In this document: positions 6,093-9,266 of the stretch, in pieces
Numbering within the stretch: the first letter of the stretch is position 1
How the letters are laid out: each line of letters opens with the position of its first letter
Assembly (NCBI GenBank): GCA_029933395.1
Contig: JAOZOG010000074.1
Span: 1 to 9,266, forward strand
Length of the DNA: 9,266 nucleotides
Source: Sulfurovaceae bacterium
Lineage (GTDB): Bacteria; Campylobacterota; Campylobacteria; Campylobacterales; Sulfurovaceae
Direction: 5' to 3'
Position numbers and translations under genes: made by a program
The notes under the pieces: generated by a model
The model's input: only the letters and a program-made list of their open reading frames with translations
Databases searched by the model: none
Told to the model about the DNA's origin: nothing

Positions 6093-6890
6093 CTACCATC
6101 CTTCGGCTACGTCGATGATATGAAAGCCCCTCTTCCACCTTCTTTTGATCTCATCGTTGAAGTCGGACCAATCTCTGGTGCTGACGTATCCCTGGTCGAT
6201 ATAGGATGTATTTTTGGCGAAGATGCCGATCCATCGTTTGTATCCATACTCTACCGAGATCAGGTGATAGCCATCTTTCCATCGATCCCGGATGATCTCC
6301 ATAAATCTGGGAAACTTTCTGGACATTGCCAGGCGTTGATTGGTGTAGCCTGCACCTTTGGTAAAGAGAGCGATCCAGGTTGATTTGCCATGGTCGATAT
6401 CGATCACATCGTAGCCCTCTTTCCATTTGGCACGGATCATGTAGTCGATATCTTCCCAGCCCCTCACCTGCGAAAGGGTCTGCTCCGTATAGTGTGCATC
6501 TTTGGCGAAGATCGCCACCCAGCGTCCGGAACCATGCTCGAGCTTGATCATTTTGTAGCCCAGTTTTTGCTCTTTTTTGAAAAGTGCGATCAGCTCATCC
6601 CAGTTTTTGGCACTTCTCAGGTGGCTTTGGGTGTAGGGGGTACCTTCGCTGAAAACGACAAACCACAACCCTCCGCCGTGCTCCAATGCACTGATCTCAT
6701 AGCCTTGTGCCCGACGCTGCTTGATGACCCAGAGCAGATCACGCCAATCCCCTCTGCTATCATAAGCCTGTGCCGTGTAGCCGGTTCCCTTGGCGAATAC
6801 AGCGACCCATTTATGGCTGGAGGCATATAGCGAAGTTGTCAGCAAAAAAAGAGAAACGGAAAACCAGAAAATTGTACGAACGAAGAACAT
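6093..6890 (-). CDS. Exported protein of five tandem 48-residue repeats, function unknown
   Basis: The 265-residue product has a signal peptide (residues 1-23: charged MFFVR, hydrophobic core, likely cut after SLYA). The rest is five tandem repeats of exactly 48 residues, with tryptophans at 28, 76, 124, 172 and 220. Each unit reads roughly W-[VI]-A-[VI]-F-[AST]-K-x-x-x-YT-x-Q, a short polar stretch with W, a basic helix ending RWKxGY, then [VI]I-x-[VI]-E-H-G. This suggests strand-strand-helix-strand per repeat, perhaps a closed ring or propeller-like fold. It resembles the DUF7477-type W-repeat family as I remember it; that is not verified. No catalytic motif is evident, so a binding or structural role in the periplasm is a guess. 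ATG at 6890 (AAGGG 5 bases upstream) is preferred over the adjacent TTG at 6893. The 111-base AT-rich leader holds a possible -10 (TATGAT, 6945-6950), and the gene ends at a REP-like hairpin. Confidence 0.85.
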   Translation of the reverse strand: MFFVRTIFWFSVSLFLLTTSLYASSHKWVAVFAKGTGYTAQAYDSRGDWRDLLWVIKQRRAQGYEISALEHGGGLWFVVFSEGTPYTQSHLRSAKNWDELIALFKKEQKLGYKMIKLEHGSGRWVAIFAKDAHYTEQTLSQVRGWEDIDYMIRAKWKEGYDVIDIDHGKSTWIALFTKGAGYTNQRLAMSRKFPRFMEIIRDRWKDGYHLISVEYGYKRWIGIFAKNTSYIDQGYVSTRDWSDFNDEIKRRWKRGFHIIDVAEGW

Positions 6891-6972
6891 CAAAACCCTT
6901 TATTTAAGAAATAATTAAAATCAGTAATAATTTTAGATTATTTTATCATAGTTTTGATAGGCGAAGATGAGT

Positions 6973-6991
6973 GGAGAAGCGATGCCTCTCC
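6973..6991. other. Small inverted repeat in the spacer before the repeat-protein gene
   Basis: GGAGA (6973-6977) and TCTCC (6987-6991) can form a 5-bp hairpin with a 9-base loop. On the plus strand it is followed by TTTTGTTTG, the look of a weak intrinsic terminator, but no plus-strand gene needs one here. On the minus strand, the direction of the flanking genes, it lies 10 bases past the stop of the small membrane protein and has no U-run after it. The rest of 6892-7001 is AT-rich with no other structure I can support. Confidence 0.25.
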
Positions 6992-7001
6992 TTTTGTTTG
7001 C

Positions 7002-7181
7002 TTAGGTATCACATTTTTTAGTGATGATGCAGGCAGGGCAGAAGTTTGCCAATCCTGCGATCAGGGGGATGACGCCGAGATAGAACCAGGCATTTCCTGA
7101 ATAGACACCGTAACCGATCAGTGCGAGACCGACCACAATTCGGATTGGGCGGCAAACTGCCCTCATTTTATTAATATCCAT
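7002..7181 (-). CDS. Small two-helix membrane protein, DUF2892 (YgaP transmembrane domain)-like
   Basis: This 59-residue gene runs from ATG at 7181 to TAA at 7002-7004, with AGGAG 5 bases before the start. The product reads as two hydrophobic helices, RIVVGLALIGYGVYSG (about 14-29) and WFYLGVIPLIAGLANFCPA (about 32-50). This is the layout of the DUF2892/YgaP family, whose second helix typically ends in a G-x-x-x-FCP motif. Four cysteines are present: C10, C48, C51 and C57. C48-P-A-C51 is a CxxC pair at the membrane edge. In YgaP this domain is joined to a rhodanese; here it stands alone, as is common in sulfur-metabolising bacteria. Its role is unknown. It lies 40 bases after elyC on the same strand, so it could be co-transcribed, though a TATAGT (7205-7210) may be its own -10. 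Confidence 0.85.
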   Translation of the reverse strand: MDINKMRAVCRPIRIVVGLALIGYGVYSGNAWFYLGVIPLIAGLANFCPACIITKKCDT

Positions 7182-7221
7182 AATAACTCCTATAATTTTT
7201 CGACACTATACCGATAGCAGC

Positions 7222-7986
7222 TTAGAGAAAACTTTTGATCTTTTGCCACGCCATTCCAATGAATTCATGTATGGCTATCGTGGACATTTTGAGCGCATGC
7301 ACGGAAAAAATACCATAGTAGGGCACCTCTTCGGCATTGGTGTAGTGTCGGGTAGGTGCAGGAATAGGATTAAGGCCCTCTTGTTTGAACCAACGTATCG
7401 CGCGTGTCATATGAAAAGCGGAAGTGATCAGAATAAAGGGCTGATTTTTGAGCAGTTTTTTCGCAGCGATGGCCTCTTCCTGCGTATCAACAGGTTTGGG
7501 TCTAGTGACAATTTTATCGGGATCGACACCGAGTGCGATAGCCAGCTTCTGCTGCATTTGCGCGTGGGGGACGATACTGTAGTAGCCACTGTATCCTGAG
7601 ACGATAATTGTCGGTTTTTCGTCCAGTTGATGATAGAAGCGGATCGCTTCGGTGAGGCGGATGACAGCGTCATCATGCAATTGGGATGTGATAGGTAGTG
7701 TACTGTCGCTGTTGTGACCGTGCCCAAGTACATAGATATACCTGATTCCCTGTGGCGCTTTTAGAAGTGGGGGATAGGTGTACTCGAGCCGATGCAGCAG
7801 CATACTGGCGATCGGCGCATAGGAGAGAAGAGAGAGCCATGTAATCGCTGCAATCAGTGTGCCGATTGCCCATCTTCTCTTCTCTTTGAGCAGAAAGACC
7901 AGCGCAAGGACGGCAAGTCCGATACCGATCGGCAAAGGCATCAGCAGGGTTGCGATAAGTTTTTTGAGTATAAAGCCTGCTGTCAT
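7222..7986 (-). CDS. elyC: ElyC/YdcF-family (DUF218) envelope biogenesis protein
   Basis: The 254-residue protein has two N-terminal transmembrane helices (about 11-33 and 38-60) and then a DUF218 domain outside the membrane. Domain marks: YIYVLGHGHNSD (84-94), RLTEAIRFYH (110-119), SGYSG (130-134), DTQEEAIAAK (167-176), ILITSAFHMTRAIRWFKQEGLNPIPAP (185-211). The order and spacing match E. coli ElyC closely, including the LKK..A.LLMPLP start and EGLNP.PAP. In E. coli, ElyC is needed for normal peptidoglycan synthesis at low temperature and affects use of the undecaprenyl-phosphate lipid carrier. Its biochemical reaction is not settled. The start codon lies one base after the stop of the upstream dehydrogenase, with AGGA inside that gene's end, so the two are translationally coupled. 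Confidence 0.88.
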   Translation of the reverse strand: MTAGFILKKLIATLLMPLPIGIGLAVLALVFLLKEKRRWAIGTLIAAITWLSLLSYAPIASMLLHRLEYTYPPLLKAPQGIRYIYVLGHGHNSDSTLPITSQLHDDAVIRLTEAIRFYHQLDEKPTIIVSGYSGYYSIVPHAQMQQKLAIALGVDPDKIVTRPKPVDTQEEAIAAKKLLKNQPFILITSAFHMTRAIRWFKQEGLNPIPAPTRHYTNAEEVPYYGIFSVHALKMSTIAIHEFIGMAWQKIKSFL

Positions 7987-7987
7987 T

Positions 7988-9205
7988 TTATCCTACGACC
8001 AGCGTTTCTTCTGCTTCCAGTTCCATCACTTCCCATGGCAGCCCCTGGCTGTTCAGCTCCTCCATAAAGGGGTCGGGATCAAACTCCTCCATATTATGAA
8101 CGCCTGTTTCGTACCATACTTTCTCCAGCATCAGTTTTGCTCCGATCATCGCCGGTACACCTGTCGTATAGCTGACTGCCTGGGCCATCACCTCTTCATA
8201 GCATTTTTCGTGGTCGCTGATCTGATAGATATAGATGGTTCTGGGCTTGCCATCCTTGACACCTTTGGCGAAGATGCCGATATTGGTCTTGCCTTTGGTG
8301 CGGGGTCCGAGGCTGGCTGGATCGGGAAGCAGCGTTTTGAGGAATTCGATCGGAATAATCTCCTGTCCCTTATGTTTGACAGGTTTGATACCGAGCATTC
8401 CGACATTTTCCAGTGCTCTCATATGCATCAGGTAGCTTTCGCCAAAAGTCATGAAGAAGCGGATACGTTTGAGTCCCTTGATATGTTTCACCAGTGACTC
8501 CATCTCTTCGTGGTAGAGCAGATAGCTATCCTTCGGACCGATCTCGGGGTAGTCCCAGACCTGCTTGATCGCCATCGGTTCGGTCTCGATCCACTTGCCG
8601 TTTTCCCAGTAGCGTCCCTTGGCGGAGACTTCGCGCAGATTGATCTCGGGATTGAAATTGGTCGCGAAGGGGTAGCCATGATCTCCGGCATTGCAGTCGA
8701 GGATATCGATGGTGTGGATCTCATCGAAGTAGTGTTTTTGGGCATAGGCGCAGAAAACATTGGTGACACCGGGATCGAATCCGCTTCCCAGCAGACCCAT
8801 CATTCCCGCTTTTTTGAACTGCTCATCTTTCGCCCACTGCTCTTTGTACTCGAATCTGGCCGTATCGGGGTGTTCGTAGTTGGCGGTATCGAGATAATCG
8901 ACACCTGTTTGGGAGCAGGCATCCATAATGGTCAGATCCTGATAGGGGAGGGCGACGTTGATGACGATATCGGCTTTTGTTTTTTTGATCAGTTTGACCA
9001 GTTCAGGTATATTGTCGGCATCGACCTGGGCAGTCTTGATGACTACCCCTGTTCTTTTTTTGACATTTGAGGCAATGGCATCGCACTTGCTGAGGGTGCG
9101 GCTTGCCAGTGTGATCTCTCCAAAGATTTCGGCATTCATCGCACACTTGAATGCGACTACATTGCCGACGCCTCCGGCACCGATGATGAGGGTTTTTGCG
9201 GGCAT
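7988..9205 (-). CDS. Carboxynorspermidine/carboxyspermidine dehydrogenase (CASDH, saccharopine dehydrogenase family)
   Basis: The enzyme reductively joins aspartate semialdehyde to putrescine (or diaminopropane) with NADPH, making carboxyspermidine (or the nor-form). A decarboxylase then turns this into spermidine. This is the route Campylobacter uses in place of S-adenosylmethionine-based spermidine synthase. The 405-residue protein starts with a Rossmann site, TLIIGAGGVGNVVAFKCA (G9, G11, G12, G14). It continues with ASRTLSKCDAIA (34-45), DIVINVALPYQDLTIMDAC (79-97), DYLDTANYE (103-111) and GSGFDPGVTNVFCAYA (140-155), all typical of the family. The C-terminal part (KTNIGIFAKGVKDGKPRTIYIYQISDHE) also fits. 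Length is normal. ATG at 9205 has AGGAGA 4 bases upstream. Its usual partner, the decarboxylase, is not in the window. True saccharopine dehydrogenase is less likely in this lineage. Confidence 0.92.
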   Translation of the reverse strand: MPAKTLIIGAGGVGNVVAFKCAMNAEIFGEITLASRTLSKCDAIASNVKKRTGVVIKTAQVDADNIPELVKLIKKTKADIVINVALPYQDLTIMDACSQTGVDYLDTANYEHPDTARFEYKEQWAKDEQFKKAGMMGLLGSGFDPGVTNVFCAYAQKHYFDEIHTIDILDCNAGDHGYPFATNFNPEINLREVSAKGRYWENGKWIETEPMAIKQVWDYPEIGPKDSYLLYHEEMESLVKHIKGLKRIRFFMTFGESYLMHMRALENVGMLGIKPVKHKGQEIIPIEFLKTLLPDPASLGPRTKGKTNIGIFAKGVKDGKPRTIYIYQISDHEKCYEEVMAQAVSYTTGVPAMIGAKLMLEKVWYETGVHNMEEFDPDPFMEELNSQGLPWEVMELEAEETLVVG

Positions 9206-9232
9206 AGTCTCTCCTGAGTGTAAAGTTTTTGA

Positions 9233-9241
9233 ATTCTAACA
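9233..9241 (-). promoter_or_regulatory. Promoter (extended -10) of the CASDH-elyC operon
   Basis: On the minus strand the bases read TGT-TAGAAT, an extended -10 with five of six matches to TATAAT, in an AT-rich stretch. The start site would lie about 20 bases before the ATG at 9205, leaving just room for the RBS. No -35 is seen before the window ends. Confidence 0.45.
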
Positions 9242-9266
9242 TAAAATCAGATTTATTCGGTCATCT

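Noticed and set aside
6009..6830. Open frames on the plus strand opposite the repeat-protein gene, with repeated VGCIFGEDADP-like phrases
   Set aside because: The phrases are the antisense of the 48-residue repeats (the WVAVFAK units), so their repetition comes from the real gene. The frames have no RBS and overlap it fully.
8510..9070. 186-codon open frame on the plus strand opposite CASDH
   Set aside because: It lies wholly within a well-supported conserved gene on the other strand and has no recognisable domain.

Overview
The window looks like ordinary chromosome from a member of the Campylobacterota (Epsilonproteobacteria), most like a Sulfurovum/Sulfurimonas-type organism. The signs are a short BioV-type esterase, a carboxyspermidine dehydrogenase, an MtaB gene running into a second FtsH-like gene, and T-rich promoters that have good -10 boxes but no clear -35. 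This placement comes from remembered gene families, not from a search. There are nine protein genes (one cut by the window edge) and one tRNA. I see no phage, IS element, CRISPR array or rRNA.

Left block, + strand (1-2455): the 3' end of mtaB (tRNA methylthiotransferase), an FtsH-like membrane AAA ATPase, and bioV (pimeloyl-ACP methyl ester esterase). Each gene overlaps the next by a few codons, so this is probably one translationally coupled operon. The FtsH-like protein keeps the whole ATPase machinery, but its HExxH zinc-protease site is replaced by YQGAK, so it is a predicted pseudoprotease.

Middle (2456-6092): rodA on the minus strand runs into a tRNA(CAT) gene on the same strand, and the last codons and stop of rodA lie inside the tRNA. 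rodA diverges from pgeF (+) across a 100-base spacer with a 13-bp palindrome that supplies an extended -10 box to each strand. An acyltransferase-3 membrane protein (+) follows with its own promoter. The spacer after it carries a GTAG-tagged hairpin that resembles a REP element.

Right block, minus strand (9205 down to 6093): carboxy(nor)spermidine dehydrogenase, then elyC one base later, then a 59-residue two-helix membrane protein, then an exported protein made of five tandem repeats of exactly 48 residues. The first two genes are clearly co-transcribed; the last has a 111-base AT-rich leader and may have its own promoter.

Functionally the window leans toward the cell envelope: RodA elongates the wall, PgeF edits it, ElyC supports envelope assembly, and the acyltransferase and FtsH-like protein are membrane enzymes. 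Around these are housekeeping functions (tRNA modification, biotin, polyamine). The items most worth a second look are the pseudoprotease FtsH, the rodA/tRNA overlap and the 48-residue repeat protein.
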